Source: Halanaerobium polyolivorans (GTDB lineage: Bacteria > Bacillota > Halanaerobiia > Halanaerobiales > Halanaerobiaceae). From it: 64,000 nucleotides of DNA. Below, piece after piece: positions 16,135 to 24,197 of this stretch; positions within the stretch are counted from its first letter, which is position 1; each line of letters starts with the position of its first letter. Under the pieces are notes generated by a model that saw only the letters and a list, made by a program, of their open reading frames with translations, searched no databases and had not been told where the DNA came from. The position numbers were made by a program, and so were the translations under genes. The DNA is taken from positions 1 to 64,000 of the forward strand of contig NZ_JAJFAT010000013.1 in assembly GCF_020711195.1 (NCBI RefSeq). The letters are read 5' to 3'.

Positions 16135-16271
16135 CTTTATCCCTCCAGAAATTATATATTTATTACTTAATTATATTATAGTTTATTTAAGCTCAGGCTG
16201 CAAGATTTGATTTTTATGATATAATTATAATATAAAGTTTAAAATAAAATTTTAAGATAGGAGAGATAAAA

Positions 16272-16679
16272 ATGGAACATAATAGTTTAGAAACTGCAAA
16301 AACTGCTATCAAGATGGCAATTTCTACTCGGGAAGAAGAAAAGCAATTGAAAAAAGATTTTGCCAAAGAAAATATTAAAACCGCTGCAGTTGATTTTGGT
16401 GGTGAATTTAATAAATCTGTACCTGATATCATCGAAAGAGCAGTAATTGCAGCTAAAAGGGAAAATATAATTGATAATACCCATGTCGCTCAGGGTGCAG
16501 TAGCTGGGGCAGCTCATGATGCTATTTCTCAAATAATGCCGAGAACAATGGGCTTAAATGTCGGTGGAAAGATTGGTCTTGCCCGTAGTGGTGAACATAT
16601 AGTAGTTGCAATATTTTTTGGTGTAGGAATGTTTAATTTAAATGAAGTGACAATGGGCTTAAGCCACCGTTCACTTTAA
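16272..16679 (+). CDS. HutP-family RNA-binding antiterminator
   Basis: A 135-residue protein matching the HutP family. In Bacillus subtilis HutP is a hexamer that, with histidine and a divalent metal, binds UAG-containing repeats in mRNA and prevents formation of a terminator ahead of histidine-degradation genes. Visible here are ISTREEEKQLKKDF near the N-terminus, the middle segment NTHVAQGAVAGAAHDA with two His at roughly the metal-binding positions of HutP, and the C-terminal GVGMFNLNEVTMGLSHRSL with a further His. ATG behind AGGAGAG. No hut genes are in the window; a promoter, a leader and a terminator before an ABC importer follow directly, so these are its likely target. Confidence 0.82.
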   Translation: MEHNSLETAKTAIKMAISTREEEKQLKKDFAKENIKTAAVDFGGEFNKSVPDIIERAVIAAKRENIIDNTHVAQGAVAGAAHDAISQIMPRTMGLNVGGKIGLARSGEHIVVAIFFGVGMFNLNEVTMGLSHRSL

Positions 16680-16724
16680 AATTATTGTCTAATATTAATA
16701 ATTGTTTTTAATTAGCATAGTCTA

Positions 16725-16754
16725 TTGACAATAGAGAGTAATTAATAGTATAAT
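16725..16754 (+). promoter_or_regulatory. Consensus sigma-A promoter of the ABC importer leader
   Basis: TTGACA (16725-16730) and TATAAT (16749-16754) are both perfect consensus, with an 18-bp spacer. Transcription should begin near 16761, leaving a leader of about 200 nt before the binding-protein gene. Confidence 0.75.
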
Positions 16755-16760
16755 AAAGAA

Positions 16761-16910
16761 AATTATATAACTGGTAGCATGGTAATACGGTAGGAGAATT
16801 TGTAGGGATAGCTATCTGCATTTTTACTATAATCTAACTTATTAGGACAGATTATAGCTAATCATGCTGTTAACTATTATTAACACTCCACCAGGAGTGT
16901 TTTTTTGTTT
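16761..16910 (+). promoter_or_regulatory. Attenuator leader RNA, candidate HutP target
   Basis: The leader has a terminator, AACACTCC (16882-16889), loop ACCA, GGAGTGTT (16894-16901) and a T tract. GGTAGGAG (16789-16796) can pair with CTCCACC (16886-16892) with one bulged A, which would block the terminator. GGTAGCATG near 16773 can pair with CATGCTGTT at 16863-16871, and CTATAATCT/AGATTATAG form a 9-bp internal stem. Several TAG triplets (for example in GGTAGGAGAATTTGTAGGGATAG) recall HutP sites, though the spacing is irregular. No T-box core (TGGNACCGCG) is present. The antitermination model is inference. Confidence 0.6.
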
Positions 16911-16962
16911 TTATAGCTAATTTTTATTCCCCACTACCAGTTAGAAAGGGGATTAGTCAATC

Positions 16963-17931
16963 ATGAAAAAAAATTTATTTGCTTTATCAATTTTAGTTCT
17001 TATTTTTACTATGATTTTTGCTGTTAATGTTTCAGCCCAAGATAATTTAAGGATTGGTATTTCTCAATTTGTTGAACATCCAGCCTTAGATTCTGCTAGA
17101 GAAGGTTTTATTGAAGGACTAGCTGAAGAAGGTTTTGGAGAAGATAAGGTAGAATTTATAGTTCAGAATGCTCAAGCTGATTTTTCTACTGCTCAATCTA
17201 TTGCCCAGAGATTTAGGACCCAAAATTTAGATATGATCTTAGCTATTGCGACTCCAAATTCTCAGGCTACTGCTAATGTCATTACTGATACACCAGTTTT
17301 ATTTACTGCAGTTACCGATCCAGTAGAAGCTGGTATAGTTGACACAATGGAAGTTCCTGGGGCAAATATTACCGGTACTACAGATATGAACCCAGTAGCA
17401 GATCAACTAGCTTTAATCTTAGAATTTATGCCAGATGCACAGGATGTAGGTATTCTCTATAATCCAGGGGAAGTAAACTCCGTAGTTCAGGTTGATATTG
17501 CTAAGGAAGCAGCAGAAGAGCTTGGTATAACCTTACATGAAGCTACAGTTACAAACAGTAGTGAAGTTACACTTGCAGCATCTTCTTTAGTAGATAAAGT
17601 TGATGCAATATATGTCCCAACAGACAATATTATTGTTTCAGCCTTACCCTCAGTCCTAAATATAACAAATAATAATAATGTTCCTGTTTTTGCTTCAGAA
17701 AATGGACAGGTTGAACAGGGAGCAATTGCAACTCTTGGTATAGATTATAAATTATTAGGTATGCAAACAGGTAGGATGGCTGCTAGGGTATTAAATGGAG
17801 AAGATACTTCTCAAATGTCAGTAGAGTCATCTGAAGAACTTAAGTTATATATTAATCAAACAGCAGCTGCAAATTTAGAGCTCGATATTCCAGAAAGTGT
17901 TTTAGATAGAGCAGATGTCATTTACGAATAA
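16963..17931 (+). CDS. ABC transporter substrate-binding protein, TrpX/YckA-like (ABC_sub_bind family)
   Basis: The extracytoplasmic receptor of an ABC importer. An N-terminal signal peptide (KKNLFALSILVLIFTMIFAV, cleaved after VSA) precedes a mature protein of the ABC_sub_bind family: RIGISQFVEHPALD, TPVLFTAVTDPVEAG, NITGTTDMNPV, DAIYVPTDN and the C-terminal ELKLYINQTAA. The family includes the tryptophan/tyrosine-type receptors TrpX and TyrX. It opens the three-gene importer unit behind the attenuator. Substrate is unknown; an aromatic amino acid or histidine is the reasonable guess, the latter because of the HutP-like gene. Confidence 0.87.
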   Translation: MKKNLFALSILVLIFTMIFAVNVSAQDNLRIGISQFVEHPALDSAREGFIEGLAEEGFGEDKVEFIVQNAQADFSTAQSIAQRFRTQNLDMILAIATPNSQATANVITDTPVLFTAVTDPVEAGIVDTMEVPGANITGTTDMNPVADQLALILEFMPDAQDVGILYNPGEVNSVVQVDIAKEAAEELGITLHEATVTNSSEVTLAASSLVDKVDAIYVPTDNIIVSALPSVLNITNNNNVPVFASENGQVEQGAIATLGIDYKLLGMQTGRMAARVLNGEDTSQMSVESSEELKLYINQTAAANLELDIPESVLDRADVIYE

Positions 17932-17992
17932 TTGAAGCAAAAATCATAATTAATATTTAAAATAATCTTGTATAAATGGTGTGAGGTGGCTT

Positions 17993-18859
17993 ATGAGTCT
18001 AGGTTTTGCAATTACATCCTTGGAACAGGGCTTAGCTTTTTCAATTATGGCCCTTGGAGTTTTTATATCTTTCAGAATTTTAGATTTTGCAGATTTGACC
18101 GTAGATGGCAGTCTCCCGCTAGGAGCTGCTGTCTCGGCCAGAATGATTATGGCAGGATATGATCCATTTTATTCTCTTGCGGCAGCTCTTTTAGCTGGTG
18201 CAGGGGCTGGTTTTATAACTGGTTTTTTAAATACCAGGTTAAAAATTGCTCCTCTTCTGGCCGGGATTTTAACTATGACTTCTCTTTATTCAATCAATTT
18301 AAGAGTTATGGGAAGGCCAAATATTCCTTTGCTTGGAAGAGAAAATATCTTTACTAAAGTAAGAGATTTGGGTATTTCATATCCCTGGTACAGTCTACTT
18401 TTACTCTTGGTAATCATAATGGTTGTTAAATTATTGCTTGATGCATTTCTCAATACCCAAATAGGATTTGCAATGAGGGCAACTGGAGATAACCCCCAGA
18501 TGATTAGAAGTATGGGAATTAGTACTAATACTATGAAAATGCTGGGACTGATTATTTCTAATGCTTTAGTTTCTTTATCAGGTGCATTAGTAGGTCAATA
18601 CCAGGGCTTTGCAGATGTTAATATGGGTGTCGGTGCAATTATTGCAGGACTTGCTTCTGTAATAATTGGTGAAGTAATTATAGGAACAAAGTCAATGATT
18701 ATTGCCACTTTTGGAGTTATTATTGGTTCTATTGTTTATCGTTTTAGTATTTCTATAGCACTCAACCTTGGTCTTGCAGCTTCTGACCTAAAACTCTTAA
18801 CAGCTATTTTAGTTATTTTCTTTCTATCAACCCCCAGAATTAGAAAAGCATTGAGGTGA
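17993..18859 (+). CDS. ABC transporter permease, TrpY-like
   Basis: An integral membrane permease of the branched-chain/BMP-type ABC family, with about 8-10 helices. The segments FRILDFADLTVDGSLPLGAA near the N-terminus and AMRATGDNPQMIRSMGIST in the cytoplasmic coupling region are diagnostic. The longest frame starts at a GTG (17981) without a ribosome binding site. The ATG at 17993-17995 lies behind GAGGTG and starts MSLGFAITSL, so I use it (288 residues). The stop overlaps the ribosome binding site of the ATPase gene. Confidence 0.88.
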   Translation: MSLGFAITSLEQGLAFSIMALGVFISFRILDFADLTVDGSLPLGAAVSARMIMAGYDPFYSLAAALLAGAGAGFITGFLNTRLKIAPLLAGILTMTSLYSINLRVMGRPNIPLLGRENIFTKVRDLGISYPWYSLLLLLVIIMVVKLLLDAFLNTQIGFAMRATGDNPQMIRSMGISTNTMKMLGLIISNALVSLSGALVGQYQGFADVNMGVGAIIAGLASVIIGEVIIGTKSMIIATFGVIIGSIVYRFSISIALNLGLAASDLKLLTAILVIFFLSTPRIRKALR

Positions 18860-18864
18860 TAAAA

Positions 18865-19662
18865 ATGCTAGAGATAAGTAATTTAACAAAAATATTTTAT
18901 AAAGGTACTCCAAATGAGAATACTGCAGTTAAAAATATTAGTTTAGATGTTAAAAACGGTGATTTCATCACTATTGTAGGTAGTAATGGAGCAGGAAAAT
19001 CTACTCTTTTAAATTCCATCGCTGGTGTTTTCCCTGTTGATAAAGGCAGAATTATTCTTGATAATAAGGACATTACAAAAAAATGCGAATATAAATGTGC
19101 CAAAAATATTGGGAGAGTTTTTCAAAATCCACTGGCAGGTACTTCACCTGAGATGACTATTGAAGAAAATCTTTCACTTGCAATATCTAAAACTAAAAAT
19201 CTTTCTTTAAGGTGGGGCTTAAGTAAAAGTAAACGTAAAATAATGAGAGAACATTTAGAAAAAATCGATTTAGGTTTAGAAAAAAGACTTACTACCAAGG
19301 TGAAATTATTATCTGGTGGACAAAGACAGGCTTTAACACTTTTAATGGCAACTGTAGCTAATCCAGATTTATTACTTTTAGATGAACATACAGCAGCTCT
19401 TGACCCGGCCACAGCTATCAAGATTAAGAATCTAACCGCAGAACTGGTTAATGATAATAATATTACAACTCTAATGATAACTCATAATATGGAAGATGCC
19501 ATTAAATTAGGTAACCGTTTAATTATGATGGATGGTGGAGAAATAATTTATGATATCAAAGCAGAGGAAAAAGGAAAGCTGACAATAGAAAAACTGATGA
19601 AAATGTTTGAAGTTAAACATGGTGGTAAGTTCACCAATGATAGAATGCTTTTATCTGTCTAA
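18865..19662 (+). CDS. ABC transporter ATP-binding protein, TrpZ-like
   Basis: The ATPase of the importer. Walker A is GSNGAGKST, the signature is LSGGQRQALTLLM, Walker B is LLLLDEHTAALDP, and the H-loop is MITHNME. The DEHTAALDP variant is typical of the ATPases paired with ABC_sub_bind receptors. The longest frame uses a GTG inside the Shine-Dalgarno GAGGTGAT; the ATG at 18865-18867 is better placed (265 residues). It closes the three-gene unit. Confidence 0.9.
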   Translation: MLEISNLTKIFYKGTPNENTAVKNISLDVKNGDFITIVGSNGAGKSTLLNSIAGVFPVDKGRIILDNKDITKKCEYKCAKNIGRVFQNPLAGTSPEMTIEENLSLAISKTKNLSLRWGLSKSKRKIMREHLEKIDLGLEKRLTTKVKLLSGGQRQALTLLMATVANPDLLLLDEHTAALDPATAIKIKNLTAELVNDNNITTLMITHNMEDAIKLGNRLIMMDGGEIIYDIKAEEKGKLTIEKLMKMFEVKHGGKFTNDRMLLSV

Positions 19663-19698
19663 ATTGATTTGCTTAAATAATATAATATGCAAAATTTT

Positions 19699-19732
19699 AG
19701 CACCAAACAATTACTTGCTTGGTGCTTTTTTA
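19699..19732 (+). terminator. Terminator of the TrpXYZ-type operon
   Basis: Arms AGCACCAA (19699-19706) and TTGGTGCT (19719-19726), extended inward by CAA/TTG, are followed by a run of T. Confidence 0.8.
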
Positions 19733-19762
19733 ATTTCATATTAATTTTTAAAAGAGAATAAT

Positions 19763-22078
19763 TTAAAGAGAAATTTTAATTTTTTCTCCAGGCTCAATAT
19801 TATATTTTTTATTAAATACTTTAAATTCTATCTCTTTGGCATTTGCTTTGTCTGAATTTACTTCAAATTCACTTTGGGTCAATTTCAACTTCAGTTTTGC
19901 CTGTTTATAGATAAGCTTCCATTCAAGCTCTTCCCATTCCTCAGTTAGATTAGGTTTAAAGAACAGCCCTTCTTTCTTTAATTTCATTCCAGCAAAACCA
20001 TTAATTAAAACCTGCCAAATTCCTCCTGCTGCTGCAGTATGAACTCCACCGATAAATGTTCCACCACTAACAGCTTTATTACTACTTTTTAAATCAATAT
20101 AAGCTGATTTTTTGAAATATCTATATGCTTCTTCACTTCGCCCTAACCTGGCTGCAACAATTGCATATTGAGATGGACTTAATGATGAACCATGCTGAGT
20201 TCTCTTTTCATAATAATCGTAATTTGCCGCAATTACATCTTCCGAGAATAGGTCATGGAGGGTAAAGAGCTGAATAACATCGGCCTGTTTTATAACCTGG
20301 GTGAAAACTGCAACTCCATTTGGCCAACCCCAATATTCACTTTTATCGATTAATCTATCTTCTAATACTTCAGCAGTTGTATCTTCTAAATCAAAATAAC
20401 CATCAAACTGTTCGATCAATTTACTTTCTGAATCGGGTTTTGGCAGATATATTTTTTCCTTTATTTCCTGCCAGGCAGTTATCTCGTTTTCCTTTAAATC
20501 TATTTTATCTACTATCTTTTTTAGTTCTTGTGGTTTTTCATTTTGGAGCTTAAAATAAAAATAAAGGGCGATCTTTAAAGCAAACTGGGACTGATAATTG
20601 CTAAAAGCATTATTATCCACATTTTCGTGATATTCATCAGGCCCTAATAAACGAATAAGCTCATATTGATCTTTATAACTATTAAAATGAACTCTAGAGT
20701 GGATAAAACGGGCAATTTCGAATAATATTTCTGCACCATATTTAGAGATAAAGTCAATATCATCTGCAGCTAAATAATATTTCCAGATACTATAACTTAT
20801 ATCAGGCGAAACATGAATCTGCCAGTCATTAAAGTGATTTCTTATCTTCCTCCCACTTATTACATCTTTAAAGAAAAAAGATGGACATAATTCCTTACCA
20901 CTTTTACCACTAATCCAGGCATAAAAAGCTCCATCATAGCCAAGATCTGCAGCTTTCTCTCGGGCTCCATCTAAGGTATGATAACGATATTTTAAGATAT
21001 TTTTGGCACTTTCTAAATCTGTATACATAAACATTGGTAGATTAAAGATCTCCTGATCCCAAAAAGCTGCCCCTTGATATGCCTGACAGGATAAGCCCCT
21101 AGCTCCAATAGGTAGATATTCACTATGGGTAGGAGTAGCAATAATATTATGATAAAGATTAAATCTCACAGCCAATTGATCCATTAAATTACCTTTTAAT
21201 TTAATATCTGCTCTTTCCCATCTTTGATCCCATTTAGCTTTATGTTTTTTCAATAATTCTTCATAACTAAACTCAAGACAATTTTCAGCATCTTCTAAAG
21301 CCTGTTTGAGGGGATCTTTTCTATCATTACTGCTGTAGATAATTAGGTTTCTCTCTATTCTTATCTCTTTTTGATCAGGATTATTTACTTCAATAATTAA
21401 AAATATTGCTTTTTCCTTTTCCTCAACAGCTATATTTTGTAGCTGAGAATTAATTTTAAAAGATAAAGCAGTGACAACTTCAATTTCCTCTTCTACAGTC
21501 TCTGCTTTAATATATAGAATATTTTTCTCTGAATCATAATCACTGCTAAAGTTTTTAAGATGAGTCCCATTTAAATCCCAAACATCTCCATCGATACCAA
21601 TTTTAAATTTTAAAACTTCGGCTTTTTCTGTTCCACTTACAGTATATTGATTAGCTATTAAATGAAGATTATCATAAGAAGCAAACCTTGCAGAAAGAAT
21701 TTGATAATTTCTTTCTTCTCTATTGCTTTGGGTTTGGCGTTCAAAAATCCCATATCTGTAATTAAAATTGAGCTCGGTTTTTAAATCAAGACTGCCCGGA
21801 TCATGAGCAAAGTCTTGACCATCAATACTAATCCTGCTATAAAGACCATCTGGAGCATTTGATAACTCTCTCCATTTACCATCAGCCATATCATAAGTAT
21901 CACTTACAATACAGGCCTTATACTGATCTTTACCCCACTCTTCTAAGGTCCCTCTGTAAGCTAAATAACCATTACCACAAAGTAAGTTGCTGCCATAATT
22001 AACAATTTGATTTTCATCTATTTCTGGAATTTCTAAATTCCAGCCATCTTTTAGTTTGAATAAACTTTGTTCTGCCAA
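19763..22078 (-). CDS. Glycoside hydrolase family 65 disaccharide phosphorylase
   Basis: GH65 enzymes cleave alpha-glucosides such as trehalose, kojibiose, nigerose, maltose or glucosylglycerol with phosphate, yielding beta-glucose 1-phosphate. At 771 residues the protein has family length: an N-terminal beta-sandwich (to about 270), then an (alpha/alpha)6 barrel. The catalytic acid is Glu482 in GPDEYHENVDNN, the phosphate loop is HGSSLSP (629-635), and VIKQADV (595-601) is conserved. The GPDEYHE form resembles kojibiose, nigerose and trehalose phosphorylases more than maltose phosphorylase, but specificity is not settled. TTG start behind GAGGGGGA. It is the last gene of the LacI / sugar ABC unit; no beta-phosphoglucomutase gene is nearby. 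Confidence 0.87.
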   Translation of the reverse strand: MAEQSLFKLKDGWNLEIPEIDENQIVNYGSNLLCGNGYLAYRGTLEEWGKDQYKACIVSDTYDMADGKWRELSNAPDGLYSRISIDGQDFAHDPGSLDLKTELNFNYRYGIFERQTQSNREERNYQILSARFASYDNLHLIANQYTVSGTEKAEVLKFKIGIDGDVWDLNGTHLKNFSSDYDSEKNILYIKAETVEEEIEVVTALSFKINSQLQNIAVEEKEKAIFLIIEVNNPDQKEIRIERNLIIYSSNDRKDPLKQALEDAENCLEFSYEELLKKHKAKWDQRWERADIKLKGNLMDQLAVRFNLYHNIIATPTHSEYLPIGARGLSCQAYQGAAFWDQEIFNLPMFMYTDLESAKNILKYRYHTLDGAREKAADLGYDGAFYAWISGKSGKELCPSFFFKDVISGRKIRNHFNDWQIHVSPDISYSIWKYYLAADDIDFISKYGAEILFEIARFIHSRVHFNSYKDQYELIRLLGPDEYHENVDNNAFSNYQSQFALKIALYFYFKLQNEKPQELKKIVDKIDLKENEITAWQEIKEKIYLPKPDSESKLIEQFDGYFDLEDTTAEVLEDRLIDKSEYWGWPNGVAVFTQVIKQADVIQLFTLHDLFSEDVIAANYDYYEKRTQHGSSLSPSQYAIVAARLGRSEEAYRYFKKSAYIDLKSSNKAVSGGTFIGGVHTAAAGGIWQVLINGFAGMKLKKEGLFFKPNLTEEWEELEWKLIYKQAKLKLKLTQSEFEVNSDKANAKEIEFKVFNKKYNIEPGEKIKISL

Positions 22079-22117
22079 TTTATTTCCCCCTCAATAATAT
22101 AAAATTTTGCAAAGTTA

Positions 22118-22168
22118 AGGCCATCAAAATTACATAAAACTTTAATTTTAAATGTAATTCAATGGCCT
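22118..22168 (-). promoter_or_regulatory. Intercistronic hairpin between the MalG-like and GH65 genes
   Basis: Outer arms AGGCCAT (22118-22124) and ATGGCCT (22162-22168) enclose inner arms AATTACAT and ATGTAATT. No T tract follows on the minus strand, so it looks like an mRNA processing or stabilising hairpin rather than a terminator. Confidence 0.5.
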
Positions 22169-22191
22169 AGTTTTAGATTCCTTTTTTTAGA

Positions 22192-23058
22192 TTATCCCTT
22201 TACAGCACCAGCAGTTAAACCGGCAACTATCCGTTTTTGGAAAATTAATACCAAAACAACTATTGGTATGGTTACTACAACAGCTGCTGCCATGATCTCT
22301 CCAAATGGTTCCTGTCTTGCCAGAGCTCCAGAAAAATACTGAATAGCAACCGGTACCGTTCTAGCCTCAACATCAATCGAAGTAAATGTTAAAGCAAATA
22401 GGTACTCATTCCAGGCCTGAATAAAAGAAAGCAGACCTGTAGTTACAAGTGCAGGAGCAGTTAATGGTAAAAGTATCATATGGAAAGTCTGAAAAGCTGT
22501 TGCTCCATCCACCTGAGCTGACTGCATTATTTCTTTAGGAAGATCTCTAAAGAAGGCAGTTAAAACCCAGGTAGTAAAGGGTAAGGTAAAGAGTAGATAT
22601 GTTACAATCATACTTATTCGAGCCCCCAGATTAAGAGCTGTAATAACAGCATATAATCCTGCTAAGACTGTAACTTGCGGGAACATCGTCATAGCAAGTA
22701 TTGTATATAAGGCGGGGGTTTTACCCTTAAACCTCAATTTACCTAAAGCAAAAGCAGCAAATGAACCCGTGATCAATGCTAAAATGGTTGTTGATGTTGC
22801 CACTATTGCACTGTTATATAAACCCCTGACAAATTGTCCATCTTGAAAAATGGCCAAATAATTATTTGTATAAATCGATATTTCCCCAGTATTAGGATCT
22901 CTTGGAATAAAAGTTGCAGGAGTCATTGAAAGCTGTGCTTCCGTTTTTAAAGAAGAATTTAAAGCCCAATAAAAAGGAAATAATAAATAGATAATGATTA
23001 TTGCCAGCACAAAATAGAACAATACTTTTTTGAGTAGCTTATACTTGTTTTTGCTCAT
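22192..23058 (-). CDS. Carbohydrate ABC transporter permease, MalG-like
   Basis: A 288-residue CUT1-family permease with six helices. An N-terminal helix (VLFYFVLAIIIIYLLFPFYW) is followed by the coupling EAA motif, here QSAQVDGATAFQTFHMILLPL. The C-terminus AGLTAGAVKG is characteristic of MalG-type subunits. It overlaps the end of the MalF-like gene by 4 bp. It forms one half of the membrane channel with the MalF-like protein. The imported sugar is presumably the substrate of the downstream GH65 phosphorylase. Confidence 0.92.
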   Translation of the reverse strand: MSKNKYKLLKKVLFYFVLAIIIIYLLFPFYWALNSSLKTEAQLSMTPATFIPRDPNTGEISIYTNNYLAIFQDGQFVRGLYNSAIVATSTTILALITGSFAAFALGKLRFKGKTPALYTILAMTMFPQVTVLAGLYAVITALNLGARISMIVTYLLFTLPFTTWVLTAFFRDLPKEIMQSAQVDGATAFQTFHMILLPLTAPALVTTGLLSFIQAWNEYLFALTFTSIDVEARTVPVAIQYFSGALARQEPFGEIMAAAVVVTIPIVVLVLIFQKRIVAGLTAGAVKG

Positions 23059-24122
23059 TCTGTATCAACTCCTAAGGCTCTCATGTAAAGTATAGCGAAA
23101 GCAAAAATTATTATAAATATAATAACACCAATAGCCGAAGCTAATCCCATTCGCCTTGCTGAAATTAATTGAAAATAATTATAACTGGCCATTGAATATC
23201 TTCTCTGAGATAACATAACCTGAAAAACATCGAAAACTCTCAGAGCATCAAGTGTTCTAAAAATCAAGGCAACAGCAAGTGAAGGCTTCAACAATGGTAA
23301 TGTTATTGTCATAAACTGCTTGAATTTGCTTGCACCATCAACTTCTGCAGCTTCATATAACTCATTTGGAATCAGCTGTAATCCAGCTAAAATCAATAAG
23401 GCCATAAATGGTGTTGTTTTCCAAACATCAACAGCAATAATAGAAGGAAGCTGCAAACTGGTATTGGTTAAAAATGAATAACTGCTATCAATCAAACCTA
23501 ATCTTGTGCCAATCATATTAAACAAGCCGGCCCTGGTTGGCTGGAACATCCACTGCCACATTCGAGCAGATACAACAGTGATAACAGCCCAGGGAACAAG
23601 CATTACTGCCCTCATTACTCCTCTTCCTTTAAACTCACTGTTTACAACTAAGGCAATCCCCAATCCGAGAATTGTCTCAAAAAATACGGAAAAAATGGTA
23701 AAGAGCAGTGTATTGACCACAGCCCTGATAAAGTCAGGTGTTCGAGCACCCAGCACATATCTATTACCAAAAAGATTAAACTGATAAACAGAGCGATATC
23801 GAGGCTCTCTTGGCAAAACCTGAATTGGCCTCTCATAAACCCTTTCTCCTGTGTTTTCATCTACCACCTGTTCTCCTGTATCTTCATCTATCACAGCTGG
23901 TAATTCTCTCATTGTAACCGATAATAAACTTCTATAATTATCCAGGCCAACAAATTGTGTTTCCCTTGCAGTAGCAAAGGTGCGATCAGTAAAACTGGTA
24001 TAAAATACCTGGCCGAGTGGATATAGTGCAATAATTACTAAAATTAAAAATGCTGGAATCAATAATTTAAAGGCTAATTTTTGCTCCTCTCTAGCCAGAT
24101 TTGAAGAATCGCTTTTGGCCAT
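23055..24122 (-). CDS. Carbohydrate ABC transporter permease, MalF-like
   Basis: A 355-residue CUT1-family permease. After a first helix (LLIPAFLILVIIALYPLGQV) a long periplasm-facing segment of about 100 residues (FVGLDNYRSLL to RPIQVLPREPR) precedes the core. That insert is longer than in most MalF-type permeases of Firmicutes. The EAA loop reads EAAEVDGASKFKQFMTITLPL. Its start follows the hairpin at 24150-24171 behind the binding-protein gene, which probably sets lower expression for the permeases than for the receptor. Confidence 0.91.
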   Translation of the reverse strand: MAKSDSSNLAREEQKLAFKLLIPAFLILVIIALYPLGQVFYTSFTDRTFATARETQFVGLDNYRSLLSVTMRELPAVIDEDTGEQVVDENTGERVYERPIQVLPREPRYRSVYQFNLFGNRYVLGARTPDFIRAVVNTLLFTIFSVFFETILGLGIALVVNSEFKGRGVMRAVMLVPWAVITVVSARMWQWMFQPTRAGLFNMIGTRLGLIDSSYSFLTNTSLQLPSIIAVDVWKTTPFMALLILAGLQLIPNELYEAAEVDGASKFKQFMTITLPLLKPSLAVALIFRTLDALRVFDVFQVMLSQRRYSMASYNYFQLISARRMGLASAIGVIIFIIIFAFAILYMRALGVDTE

Positions 24123-24149
24123 GACATATTCCCCCCTCTTTATAAATTA

Positions 24150-24171
24150 GGAGAGGGTTTTAGCCCTCTCC
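24150..24171 (-). promoter_or_regulatory. Intercistronic hairpin between receptor and permease genes
   Basis: GGAGAGGG (24150-24157), a 6-nt loop and CCCTCTCC (24164-24171) form an 8-bp stem. It lies between the sugar-receptor stop and the MalF-like start, the usual place for a stabilising or partially terminating stem in binding-protein operons. Confidence 0.6.
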
Positions 24172-24197
24172 ATTATTTTGTGAAATTCAAGTGACTT

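Noticed and set aside
16761-16910. T-box or known riboswitch in the leader before the ABC importer
   Set aside because: The T-box core TGGNACCGCG and its terminator/antiterminator layout are missing, and the sequence does not match purine, SAM, lysine or guanidine classes that I can recall. HutP antitermination fits the context better.
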